Shown here: piece after piece, positions 24,301 through 32,285 of the stretch
How the letters are laid out: every line of letters starts with the position of its first letter
How positions within the stretch are numbered: the first letter of the stretch is position 1
Origin: Hofstenia miamia
Taxonomy: Eukaryota; Xenacoelomorpha; Acoela
Assembly (NCBI GenBank): GCA_004352715.1
Contig: SCFE01000006.1
Location: 1,224,614 to 1,288,613 of the forward strand
Direction: 5' to 3'
Length of the DNA stretch: 64,000 bases
The notes under the pieces: generated by a model
What the model was told of the DNA's origin: nothing
Database searches by the model: none
The model's input: the letters and a program-made list of their open reading frames with translations, nothing else
Program-made: the position numbers and the translations under genes

Positions 24301-24835
24301 CTCGCCAAATGTATATTTCTTAGGAGTTAATAAATAAAGAACGATTTTTTTTGAAGAAATTATAGATGAGTTTTATAGCTTAAACATCAGCACGAAAACT
24401 ACAGCAATGATGCTATACACCCATACATGCAAATATATTTGCAACTAATGAAATTGTAAATTACAAAATGAATTTACCGGTCCAAAACACACGATGCCCC
24501 ATTAAACAGACATAAAACGCCAAACATAATAAAGCTATGTTAACGAAGACAGCAAAATAATTAACTAAAAATAAAAAAGTAATTTACATATTAAAAAAGA
24601 TTATACCATGGTTTCCGCAGAAAATTTCGACTGTGCAATCATCAACATCAAAAGCGACAATCATCTAAATCTAAATCAATAACACAAATAGAAGAAAAGT
24701 TCCAATACTTTATCATTGTAAATAAAAAAATTGAATGTAAACAAGGTTCATGTGGCATATTTACCAGTGCCTTAAGATTAATTAACATCAAGTACACTTC
24801 AAAAATGATATTAAAATTAATGGAGAGCTGTTTCA
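15197..24835 (-). CDS. TM7SF3: TM7SF3-like seven-transmembrane protein (spliced, partly recovered)
   Basis: Seven exons with GT-AG borders and compatible phases are readable from right to left: 24765-24835, 24607-24664, 24478-24564, 24149-24220, 21408-21563, 20808-20905 and the terminal 15197-15378. They encode consecutive hydrophobic helices of a multi-pass membrane protein. An MGHRVFWTGLFYFGLLF block matches the GHRFWKTELFF region of animal TM7SF3, and a WKKPPFPP block matches its conserved basic-Pro C-terminal segment. At least one exon (about 60 residues, two helices) between 20808 and 15378 was not found: phases there are incompatible without it. Most of the N-terminal extracellular exons are also missing. 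TM7SF3 is reported as a cell-survival and stress-response membrane protein; its biochemical activity is not well defined. The longest intron holds a Tc1 element. Start codon not identified. Confidence 0.75.
16430..16835 (+). pseudogene. Tc1-like transposase relic in a TM7SF3 intron
   Basis: A frame reads IYQQEGAHAKLTTAHKTRDF, a decayed version of the QQDGA-H block around the second catalytic Asp of Tc1/mariner transposases (here Asp is replaced by Glu). Upstream fragments suggest the WSDE-like first motif (IIYSNEQF near 16520). Terminal repeats were not found. It is older than the Tc1 element at 17045. Confidence 0.6.
17045..17072 (+). repeat. Tc1 left terminal inverted repeat
   Basis: About 28 bp, matching the right end with four mismatches. 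TA target duplication at 17043-17044. Confidence 0.9.
17229..18244 (+). pseudogene. Tc1 transposase (DD34E), broken
   Basis: From ATG at 17229 the frame encodes an N-terminal helix-turn-helix region (ERERKRVEIIALHKNTFKTM), is stopped by TGA at 17322, then continues through the paired-like DNA-binding domain and VIWSDET, with the first catalytic Asp at 17691. A frameshift follows near 17710. The next frame carries MIWACFSFQGTG and FQQDN, with the second Asp at 17960. Exactly 34 codons later the expected catalytic Glu is Gln (CAA at 18065), and TAG follows at 18074. About 338 codons in total, the usual Tc1 length. At least two stops, one frameshift and a lost catalytic residue make it inactive. 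Confidence 0.9.
18383..18410 (-). repeat. Tc1 right terminal inverted repeat
   Basis: Complement of CAGTACGCGACAGTAAGTTG and adjoining bases; TA duplication at 18411-18412. Confidence 0.9.
18413..20807. other. TM7SF3 intron sequence without a recognised feature
   Basis: One or more TM7SF3 exons are expected between 15379 and 20807, but I could not find an open segment with matching phases. A CG-richer patch near 18950-19050 has no known motif. Confidence 0.4.
20808..20905 (-). CDS. TM7SF3: TM7SF3 internal exon
   Basis: Ninety-eight nt with acceptor AAATTTAG and donor GTAAGA. Encodes NTVVTENLFVYFGIVLVAVI and the rest of one helix, ending AAFQPRV in phase 0. Confidence 0.75.
21408..21563 (-). 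CDS. TM7SF3: TM7SF3 internal exon
   Basis: Exon of 156 nt with acceptor ATTTTTAG and donor GTAAGT. Encodes about two helices, including FGFLGSVFNLLVWYRFGRPV and a following ILASTILAYIFTAVILYL segment. Phase fits both neighbouring exons. Confidence 0.8.
22380..22690 (+). pseudogene. Tc1/mariner transposase relic in a TM7SF3 intron
   Basis: One frame reads VMVSGAISHNGFYISAISGT, then a block ending in Y-stop-QDGARPHTAKLT, i.e. the QQDGA-PH motif around the second catalytic Asp with the first Gln mutated to TAG. No ends found. It differs from the Tc1 element at 17045, so it represents another family. Confidence 0.65.
23635..23658. repeat. (TA)n microsatellite
   Basis: A pure TA tract within an intron of TM7SF3. 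Confidence 0.9.
24149..24220 (-). CDS. TM7SF3: TM7SF3 internal exon
   Basis: Seventy-two nt with acceptor TTAATTTTAG and donor GTAAGT, encoding the helix LFYFGLLFFTWTSALMLFAI. Phases join exactly to 24478-24564 and 21408-21563. Confidence 0.8.
24478..24564 (-). CDS. TM7SF3: TM7SF3 internal exon with the conserved GHR motif
   Basis: Eighty-seven nt with acceptor TATTTTTAG and donor GTAAAT. Encodes the first transmembrane helix (YFAVFVNIALLCLAFYVC) and LMGHRVFWT, the most diagnostic block for TM7SF3. Confidence 0.8.
24607..24664 (-). CDS. TM7SF3: TM7SF3 internal exon (end of ectodomain)
   Basis: Fifty-eight nt with acceptor GATTTAG and donor GTATAA. Encodes MIVAFDVDDCTVEIFCGNH with two Cys, just before the first membrane helix. 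Phase-compatible with both neighbours. Confidence 0.65.
24765..24835 (-). CDS. TM7SF3: TM7SF3 internal exon (ectodomain)
   Basis: Seventy-one nt with acceptor TTCACTTTAG and donor GTAAAT. Encodes NIIFEVYLMLINLKAL, which resembles the DVYQYFLPEN region of animal TM7SF3 preceding the first helix. Confidence 0.6.
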
Positions 24836-24921
24836 CTAAAGTGAATAAACGAATGTTTGCTTTATGTTTAAATTAAATAACTTGGAATTTGAAACACTAA
24901 AAACCTCCTTCAACAGTTTAC

Positions 24922-24971
24922 TTATTACGGAATCTTTTAAATTACAAATTTCAATACTAATTATATTGATC
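24922..24971 (-). CDS. possible further TM7SF3 ectodomain exon
   Basis: Fifty nt bounded by CTATAACTAG and GTAAAC, with phases that fit the next exon and an open frame (INIISIEICNLKDSVI). The similarity to TM7SF3 is not convincing; it is listed because the phase agrees. Confidence 0.3.
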
Positions 24972-25217
24972 CTAGTTATAGGGCATTGAAATGCACAAAT
25001 TTTGTAAGTGTGACACACAAAATAACATGCACGCTTTCGCATTAATATATAGATTTCTTGAAAAGTATTTTATATAACAAACAATTTGAAGAAACAAGCA
25101 ACCACTGAAATTTTAATTCAAAATGTTTTATAAATATAAAAATTAAATTAAAAGCACAACATTTAGAAATATATTATGCAATTGATGTCGCTTTCAAATT
25201 AAAATATACCAAATTTA

Positions 25218-26159
25218 CTAATCCAAGTCGTCTACGACGACAGCCATTTGTGCGTCACAAATGTCACTATCTTCCATATCTTCATTGCCAAAAAATGATT
25301 CTATTAAACTCTGAAATCCACCAACAGGTTTTTTAACTTGAGGAATTCCGAAGCATTGTTCTCCTATTCTTGGTAAAGAGTCTTGAAAAGTAGGATCCCG
25401 ACTTAAAGTCGCTTTATACTTTTCACAAAGATAAAGATATACTTCACTTACTTCGGGATTATTCGCTAAATGAAGAATAAAGTAGAGAAAATTCAATAAA
25501 GGAAATTGAAATGGAAATATATGCGCCACTTTGGGGTGCATAGACACATACGTTCGAAAAAATTCTCTAGCACTGACAATTTGTTTCAAGATTAAATACT
25601 GAAAAACAGCCTGTGCACAGAACAAATCGATTTCGCTGTTCACACCGTTTTCTGACAAGCGAATAATAAAATTAGCACAAGCAACTGGATCTGAAGAAAG
25701 AATAAAATGATATCTTGCGGTAAACAACACACCTTCTGCTTCATACATTAATGCTAACTCTGTATGCAATTCAGGAAATCCTCTAGGATGTTCTTTGCTT
25801 TTCGACCACTGTAAAACCTTTGTAATCAGTTCTTGTTTTTCAACATAAGACGAAGGTATAAGAGGTAATAACTGCTTTATCTTTTCAACCTTTTCTGAAG
25901 TACATTCACATTTTGATTTAGTATATACATCTATTAACAAGGATGCCAAATCGACACCACTGCTATATACATTTTTTAATAAAAACGTCAAAGCACCATC
26001 AAACAATAGATTCTCTGCTAACACATATTCACTCGAATTGACATATCTGAAATATAAAGTTCTATACATCTGATGCGCTTCGTAAAAATCCCCATTTGCT
26101 ACGCTTTGTTTGAGTTTTTCTAAAACACGCTGCGAGCCACCACCAACACGCTTGGACAT
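25218..26159 (-). CDS. GET4: GET4/TRC35 homologue (tail-anchored protein targeting), intronless
   Basis: An uninterrupted 313-codon frame matches the Golgi-to-ER-traffic protein 4 family over its length (animal members are about 320-330 residues). GET4 is an all-alpha cytosolic scaffold; in animals it works with UBL4A and BAG6 to hand tail-anchored membrane proteins to the GET3/TRC40 ATPase and to sort mislocalised proteins. Visible family blocks: GDFYEAHQMYRTLYFRY near residues 23-39, HTELALMYEAEGVLFTARYH near 130-150, and FPLLNFLYFILHL near 220. The tail is acidic (ends VVVDDLD), as usual. An in-frame TAG two codons upstream of the ATG supports the start. The lack of introns is unusual for animal GET4 and could mean intron loss or a retrocopy; no poly(A) tract or target duplication is evident, and the frame is intact, so it is probably functional. 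Confidence 0.93.
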   Translation of the reverse strand: MSKRVGGGSQRVLEKLKQSVANGDFYEAHQMYRTLYFRYVNSSEYVLAENLLFDGALTFLLKNVYSSGVDLASLLIDVYTKSKCECTSEKVEKIKQLLPLIPSSYVEKQELITKVLQWSKSKEHPRGFPELHTELALMYEAEGVLFTARYHFILSSDPVACANFIIRLSENGVNSEIDLFCAQAVFQYLILKQIVSAREFFRTYVSMHPKVAHIFPFQFPLLNFLYFILHLANNPEVSEVYLYLCEKYKATLSRDPTFQDSLPRIGEQCFGIPQVKKPVGGFQSLIESFFGNEDMEDSDICDAQMAVVVDDLD

Positions 26160-26749
26160 TAACTAAATATATAATAAACTACATAATAAAGAAATCACAA
26201 TAATAGTAATTTTGCATGATTTAGGAAAAAAGTCAACAAGGATTAATGATAATCTCTAAAATAATGAATGCCTATTAAAATAATAAAAATTCATAATAAT
26301 TATTTATTGTCATTAATTTTACACAAGAACCTAGAACGGATAAAATACTGTGATGGAACGAAACTGTAATCAATGTATCTCATAAAACGACTTGCCATTT
26401 TAGAATGGTGCACACTATAAAACATACTTCATTTAGCAGACCAAAAACTTTAGAAAGTAGTATATCTACATTAAATGAAAAAGCTTGAAATGCTTTGGTG
26501 TCAATTTTACGCAAACAGACGTAGATTTGATTAAATTTATACATAAATTTTATAAGACAAAAAAATAATCGTTTTTGCAAATTAAATAATTCGCTGTGAC
26601 AGTCAACTATGAAGCACAGCCTAAGGATTCATGAAATTGTCCAGAATATATTTTAGAGCTTGCCATTCCATTAAAATATAAAAAACTTAATGCGATATAT
26701 ATATATAATATAAGTAGTCTAAGGGTTTGAATTGGCTCTCATTTTGGAA
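26160..26749. other. GET4 upstream region
   Basis: AT-rich. It presumably holds the GET4 promoter and 5' UTR, but I see no clear core-promoter motif. A 66-codon minus-strand frame at 26380-26580 has no recognised similarity. A short TA tract lies near 26697-26710. Confidence 0.4.
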
Positions 26750-26818
26750 CGGTGTTGATAATTTCCACAGAACTTTCCTCAAATAATCCATTGAATATGC
26801 CATTTTGTTTGCAATTTG

Positions 26819-27092
26819 AATTTTTGAAATCGATGAAGTAATACGGTCGCTATGACCTTTCAAAGTAAATGTACGTTTTCGAGCACTTCCTATTTATCAA
26901 TTTTGTCTGCTTGCTATTACACTTGCGCATTACCATAGCACGTGCGCTGTTTTCTGCTTTAATTTTTGAAATCGATGAAGTAATACGGTCGCTACGACCT
27001 TTCAAAGTAAAGGTACGTTTTCGAGCACTTCCTATTTATCAATTTTGTCTGCTTGCTATTACACATGCGCATTACCATAGCACGTGCGCTGT
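26819..27092 (+). repeat. tandem duplication of the inner left TIR region (two units of about 132 bp)
   Basis: Units 26819-26950 and 26961-27092 both run from AATTTTTGAAATCGATGAAG to CATAGCACGTGCGCTGT and differ at only a few sites. The outer part of unit 1 belongs to the left TIR, so this end has two copies of the inner TIR sequence. Confidence 0.85.
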
Positions 27093-27161
27093 ATTAATCT
27101 GACTTTCACGTCATTCTTCTGAATTCCGCTCAATTATTGCACACACGAAGCATTTTCATTT

Positions 27162-28085
27162 CTAATGATGTCGAGATTTCCAAAGCGTGAACACTTCTTC
27201 ATCGCCGCATGGTTCGAATGTTATGACAGTGTCTCCCTCGAAAAAAGGAAATTCCGTGAAAAATTGGGAAGACACACCCAAGGTCCTTGCCCCCAGAGGG
27301 CACAGAATCTGGTGACGAACCATGTCCCAGTCGACGTCGTTCTGATCATGACATTTCGCGGGTGGAAGAGGACGCTAAGGAAGAACCTCAAATGTCCAAT
27401 CGTGTGGGCACTCGCAAACTCGACTTGTCGCGGACAAGCAGGCATCGGATTTTGACGAGATGATTTGAGACTCATCCCTACAAGCCTCGATTTCTGCAAG
27501 AACTTTCCGAAGCAGACTTCGCCCATAGAATGACAATTTTCAAAGAAAATGGTAGATTTTCTAGAGAACAAAGCGAACATCCTCAATCGTTTGGTGTTTA
27601 CTGATGAAGCGCATTTTCATTTGTCTAGTGATGTGAATAGAAACAACTTGCGCTATTATGTAACTTTATTATAACAGCCACTTCACTCTCCACGCGTCAC
27701 CGTTTGGGAGAGTGTCTGGGCCGATGGATTTCTTGGACCTGTTTTCTTTGAAGAAACGATTACTGGTAACCGGTATTTGGAAATCGACGAAGTCATTGAG
27801 AATTGATTATCTGGCAACAGGATAGAGCGGCACCCCATTGATACCGGCCAGCTCGACAGTGGCTGGACTAACACTTCGGACAGTGTTGGATAGAAAGAAA
27901 CGGACCAACAGCTTGAGCACCTCGCAGTCCTGACTTGACGACGTGTGACTTTTGGCTATGGGTCACCTAAAGTGCCTCGTTTATCAGACACTACCGGAGA
28001 GGAGAACATCCATAACTGAGGAACAGCATTTGAGTGCGATTGGTTGAACATCATGTTCGACTTTGCCTTCAGAAGCAAGGAAAAC
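27162..28085 (+). pseudogene. DD41D-type transposase, broken
   Basis: The N-terminus (MMSRFPKREHFFIAAWFECY, then KFREKLGRHTQGPCPQ) resembles the helix-turn-helix domain found at the start of many arthropod mariner-like transposases. After a frameshift near 27450, FTDEAHFHLSSDV supplies the first Asp (codon 27603), LHSPRVTVWESVWADGFLGP follows, then QQDRAAPH with the second Asp (27821), and APRSPDLTTCDFWLW with the third (27947). Exactly 41 codons separate the second and third Asp, the spacing described for rosa-type elements. At least five stop codons and frameshifts make it non-functional. Confidence 0.8.
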
Positions 28086-28772
28086 ACATTGAATAGCGAC
28101 TCGAACATTCACATTTGCTATTTTCAGGTGTTTGTAATTTTGATAATGTTTTATAAAAGTGTATTATATTTTTTTATTGGTAACGTATTTTTACTTTGAA
28201 AGGTCATAGCGACAGTATTAGTTCATCGATTTCAAAAATTCAAATTGCAAGCAAAATGGCATATTCAATAGATTATTTGAGGAAATTTTGTGGAAATTAT
28301 CAACACCGCATATTCAATCACATAAAGTAGGCGCAGAAATAAACACTACTGAGGGGAAAAACGATGAGAACTACAAAATTTTTTCAAAAATTAACATACA
28401 TCGAATTAACTAAATTTGCAACACGCGGTAAATATTTAAAAAATGTCATATTTTAAAATGATAATAATAAATATAAATTTAAAAAATTATTTTTGGGGTT
28501 TTAGTATATAGTGAACTATAATACAATCCAATAAGGCACAAAAATGATGATTAGGACAATAAACTGAAAACTTCACATACTGTTCTAAACAATCATTTTA
28601 AGTTACACACATGAACTTTTAAGGCATGTAAAAGCACAACGAAACGAATATCTTATAAATTTGTTTTATAAAAATATATCATAATTATCACACTAGAGCT
28701 AGATCCAAAAAAATAATTCCAGAAATGCAGTATAAAGAAACTATGCAAATTAAATAAATTCAGATAAAGATG

Positions 28773-28915
28773 TGTTCTCACAAACGACTTTTATCATCTG
28801 TCAAGAAATTAGTGATAAAAGTCGATAGTCTGAAAGCTCCACCCGATTTTTCCGCAAAAACATCGAAATTACTATCTGATACTTTATAATCTGATAAAAG
28901 TCGACAGTGGGAACA
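28773..28915. mobile_element. small inverted-repeat element (MITE), about 143 bp
   Basis: The left end TGTTCTCACAAACGACTTTT and the complement of the right end (TGTTCCCACTGTCGACTTTT) form an inverted repeat of about 25 bp, continuing into ATCA. A third copy of GATAAAAGTCGA lies between them. No coding capacity. Confidence 0.5.
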
Positions 28916-29211
28916 TTACTTAAACTCGGGTCGAATAATTGCTTAGTTGAAGTAGGGAATAGACTCATGAAACGACGATTATGAAAGTTATTATATATAT
29001 AGATTTGCATAAATATACTTTTATATCTCGTAATTCGTTTAATAATAGTTAATTATTTTATCAATTTCAAGTTTTCTTTGCTAATGTCTTTAAAAATATA
29101 TAAATTTGGTCAATTATGTAAAGTTATGAGTATATCTATTATTTTTAAACTTTTTAAGTATGTTATTGCATTTTTCAACGATTTTTACCCTACATTAGCA
29201 TTGTCCGTGTG

Positions 29212-29444
29212 GGCGTTATTGTACTTTAGGGGACCCAGTTTATGTGACGTCATAAAATGGGTATAAAACTCGAACCCTAACCCCAATCCCTCACCCAAAA
29301 CTTGGGTGTTTTGCAAAAAATTAATCGACAAGATGAAATGCAATATAATTGCATTGGTTGGGTAGTAGGGTTAGGGTTAAGGTTAGAGTTTAATGCGGAT
29401 TTTATGACGTCCCTCAAACTGGATCCCCTAAAGTACAATAACGC
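29212..29444. mobile_element. palindromic MITE, 233 bp
   Basis: The left arm begins GGCGTTATTGTACTTTAGGG and the right arm reverse-complements to the same sequence; pairing extends about 90 bp per arm, through GACGTCATAAAAT and a CCCTAACC-rich stretch. The interior is short. A degraded partial copy follows at about 29560-29635. The CCCTAA runs in the arms look like telomere repeat but are part of the palindrome. Confidence 0.75.
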
Positions 29445-29649
29445 CACATTTCCTTATGCTTTCTTTACTTTAGGGTTGCAAATTGAATAATGTGATAAAA
29501 CGAGTATAAACCTAAAAAAAATTTAAAAGTCGACATGAATAAAGGAAATACATTTGAATGGTTGGGGATCGAGTTTAGAGTTTAATAATCATTCCAATAC
29601 CGCACTCAAACTCGAACACATAAAGTAAAATAACGGCTCTATTTGAATT

Positions 29650-30557
29650 AAGTTTTACATTTGCAAATATATAATATAGTTCAGTACTTATTAAATTTAC
29701 AAATTTCAGTCACTATAAACAAATTCAAAGAATAGACTACTCGAAGCGACCACTTAGAACGAATGCAGCACATTTCTGGTCAAACAATCTATGTAAAGCG
29801 CAAAAATTTAATATATCTATTGCTCATTCACAAATTAAAAGCAATATTTGCATTTTAATCTAAATCTAAATATTCAGGCAAAACAAAATGGCTCATCTTA
29901 AAATTTACGTAACAACTTGGAGAACTAATATTGAATGTTTTAGCCAAAATTGAAATTTGTAAGTCTGAATTATAAGATGTCAGTTTATGTAAATACTCAA
30001 GAATTATTAAGAGTATTTTACTTACTAATTTTAGTATTTATGGCATGATTTACATTTTCAGATAGCATTGGCTTAATGTTTTTATATTAATGAAAGTTAT
30101 TTGCCAATTTCAAATAGAATATTTGTGAACAAACAGAATTTTAGAAACCAATTTTGAAACAAATTATTATTTGAACTGAAGCTATGCTTCAATATGAAAA
30201 ATTTAGGGATTAAAGGGCAATGGCTGAAGTAATTTAGGAATATTTTGCAAAGTATTATATTGCTTAGAATTATATAAATAGTTGAACAGGTCCATTTTGA
30301 AATTAGTCATACAAGCTCAACCCCACATTAAATTTTGTATGCCCTGTTGGGAGTAAAAAACTTAGCAAAGTAAGGTTTTATAAATTATCAGATATTTGTC
30401 CAACCAAAATTATATTTGTAACATAACCATAGATTATCATATTATCATTACAATTTTGTTAACAACAAAAAATCTTGCTGGTACATAGCAACATATATAA
30501 ATTTTGCAATGCATACATAGCTGCATATATAATTTGTTAAGCATACATAGCAACATA
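29650..30557. other. region without a recognised gene
   Basis: AT-rich sequence with no clear open frame or element ends. CG dinucleotides become very rare from about 29.9 kb onward. Confidence 0.5.

Positions 30558-30558
<1 letters not shown>

Positions 30559-30590
<32 letters not shown>
30559..30590. repeat. (TA)n tract 1
   Basis: A pure TA tract ending at a single N (30591) that marks an assembly join. Confidence 0.9.
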
Positions 30591-30591
30591 N

Positions 30592-31018
30592 TCGCTGTGT
30601 ACACTTGAGACTCGCTGTGTACACCCACGAAAATTTTTTAAAATATTTTTACAGTACATTCTAAATTTTGGGGTTTTTAACACACAAACTATTTCAATTT
30701 GTAAAATGTTGTTGCTGATGTGCATTCCTTTGCAATTAATACATAAATTTAACATTGTTAAGAAAATAATAGCTAAAAAACTTAGAAAAAAATTTTATAA
30801 ACTCTCTGTGTACCCTTATAAAATTTTGAAGTAGCTTAAAATTAACAATATTTTGCAAATATATTGCATTGTGCTTCTTATTAACGATTCTGTCATTAAA
30901 AGTTTAAAAAAATAATTTTTAAATGCATGGGTGCCAGAGTCACTGTGTAATTGTGAAATTATGACCCAGAGTCACTCTGTACAGGCAACCAGTCATTTTC
31001 AAGTTACACAGCGACTCT
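30592..31018. mobile_element. short inverted-repeat unit between two (TA)n tracts
   Basis: The left side has CTCGCTGTGTACAC (twice, 30593-30624) and the right end reads GTTACACAGCGACTC, which reverse-complements to GAGTCGCTGTGTAAC. Two related motifs (GAGTCACTGTGTA and GAGTCACTCTGTA) lie inside near 30940-30985. The interior has no open frame. It looks like a small non-autonomous element; the family is unknown. Confidence 0.45.
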
Positions 31019-31023
31019 ATATT

Positions 31024-31054
<31 letters not shown>
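31024..31054. repeat. (TA)n tract 2
   Basis: AT tract at the 3' end of the Penelope-like element. Confidence 0.85.
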
Positions 31055-31062
31055 TTAACCAG

Positions 31063-31087
31063 TTTTGATTTACTAAATCATCATCAG
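31063..31087 (-). ncRNA. decayed hammerhead ribozyme core of the Penelope-like element
   Basis: The minus strand reads CTGATGAT, then a perfect stem GATTTA/TAAATC around one G, then AAAAC. A functional core is CTGATGA-stem II-GAAAC; here the expected CGAAAC is CAAAAC, a single CG-to-CA change. Penelope-like elements are known to carry hammerhead motifs in their terminal repeats. The matching cleavage-site strand was not identified. Confidence 0.45.
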
Positions 31088-31150
31088 ATATACAAATTTT
31101 GTGGGAATGTATACATTTACACTTAATAATATAAATATTTAATGCATGCT

Positions 31151-31420
31151 CTAAAATAAATGTAAAAAAGAACTTGTAGTTTTCTGTCTGTTTAATAATT
31201 TAGATTTTTCAGCATGGTTAATAAATATTGCTTCCTCAATTTTAGTATCAGAGGTTTTCATGTTTATATTAAAATTTTCTGGTCTTTGTTGATGTAAATG
31301 TTTACAAACTTCTGATCTTAGGTGTCCTGAAAGGTACGTATTAATTCTTGTTATAAAATGTTGCTTAGTTTCTCCAATGTAAGAATATTTACATTGTTCA
31401 CAATCATATTTATATACAAT
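31151..31420 (-). pseudogene. Penelope GIY-YIG endonuclease domain
   Basis: The frame reads VYKYDCEQCKYSYIGETKQH, then TYLSGHLRSEVCKHLHQQ, ENFNINMKTSDTKIEEAIFI and a short basic tail to TAG at 31151. This is the Penelope variant of the GIY-YIG nuclease, with a Cys pair ahead of YIGET. The domain itself has no stop; it is the best preserved part of the element. Compare the copies at 9543 and 11229. Confidence 0.8.
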
Positions 31421-31639
31421 GGAAGAAGCTAGACATTTTTGGATGGTATCTTTGTTCAGAGAAATATCTTGAGTCTTTAAAAATACAATATTGGTTTTAT
31501 CATGGATTTTTTCAGTGTTTTGTTAATTGTTGAAATACTTGATTTAAGTTTTTAAAGTTTGAATAAAAGTATGGTGGTTTCCAATAAATAGGCTTCAGTA
31601 TGTCTCTTACTTTCTGTTCTTCATTGTGAGCTGGTGCTG

Positions 31640-32140
31640 AACTAATTGCTTTATCTATGTACTTTTAAATAATTTTTTTGAGTAGTCATTGTTTTCCAAG
31701 ATTTCATATAAACTATTTATTGAATCAATTAGAGTTTCATAATCAGATGATATTTTGATTATTTGATCAATTAAGCACTTAATTGTGTTGATTTTATATC
31801 TAGGATTACAATATGAGTGTGCTGGGATGTATAAACTGGTGTCTGTTATTTTTCTAAAGAGAGATGTTTTATAACCATTTTCACTGTTAGTTGTTGTTAC
31901 ATCCAGAAAATTCAATTGGTTGCATTTTTCTTTTTCAACAGCAAACATCAAATTCTTCAATACATCCATTAATATGTTGTAAGAGATTATCAATATTGTT
32001 AGATCTTTCAAAAACAACAAAAATATCATCAACATATTGATGGCAGAATAGAGGTTTTGCTATTCTTAAGTTTTTGAATGTAGATTCAACAATGTCCATT
32101 GCAAAGCAAGCCATTGTTGGTCCCAAGGGTGATCCCACTT
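31640..32140 (-). pseudogene. Penelope reverse transcriptase relic
   Basis: Two overlapping frames carry the palm and thumb motifs: GSPLGPTMACFAMDIVE (motif B), then CHQYVDDIFVVFE with the catalytic YVDD box (about 32040), and after a frameshift near 31970 KCNQLNFLDVTTT and TSLFRKITDTSLYIPAHSY, typical of Penelope rather than LINE RTs. Upstream motifs are missing. Confidence 0.8.
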
Positions 32141-32239
32141 ATACATTTGCTCATTATTTTGGGGGAACTCAATGATAAATAAAACCTCTTGAACACTATA
32201 TAAACAAAGCAGTAAATTTTTTAAACTAGAAACAAAAAA

Positions 32240-32244
32240 TATAG

Positions 32245-32282
<38 letters not shown>
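32240..32282. repeat. (TA)n tract 3, directly abutting the 5' LTR of element A
   Basis: A TA tract separates the Penelope-like element from the LTR. A similar tract follows the 3' LTR at 43372, so element A appears to have inserted into TA repeat. Confidence 0.85.

Positions 32283-32285
<3 letters not shown>

Larger units (their letters stand above)
26750..28308 (+). mobile_element. IS630/Tc1/mariner-superfamily transposon with long TIRs, 1559 bp, inactive
   Basis: The two ends are inverted copies of about 120 bp: the left begins CGGTGTTGATAATTTCCACA and the right end reverse-complements to the same 20 bases. Between them is a broken transposase whose catalytic residues have DD41D spacing. 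The left end carries an extra direct duplication (26819-27092). I could not identify a TA target duplication at the outer edges, so exact borders may be off by a few bases. Confidence 0.85.
31055..32230 (-). mobile_element. Penelope-like element, 5'-truncated, inactive
   Basis: On the minus strand this has the C-terminal half of a Penelope RT followed by the linked GIY-YIG domain, a short 3' UTR and a decayed hammerhead ribozyme core at 31063-31087. It is bounded by (TA)n tracts on both sides. The RT has at least one frameshift and several stops, and the N-terminal half is absent. Confidence 0.8.

Noticed and set aside
29270-29390. Interstitial telomere repeat (AACCCTAACCCC and GGGTTAGGGTTAAGG)
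   Set aside because: The two runs are the opposite arms of a palindromic MITE and are not a tandem array.
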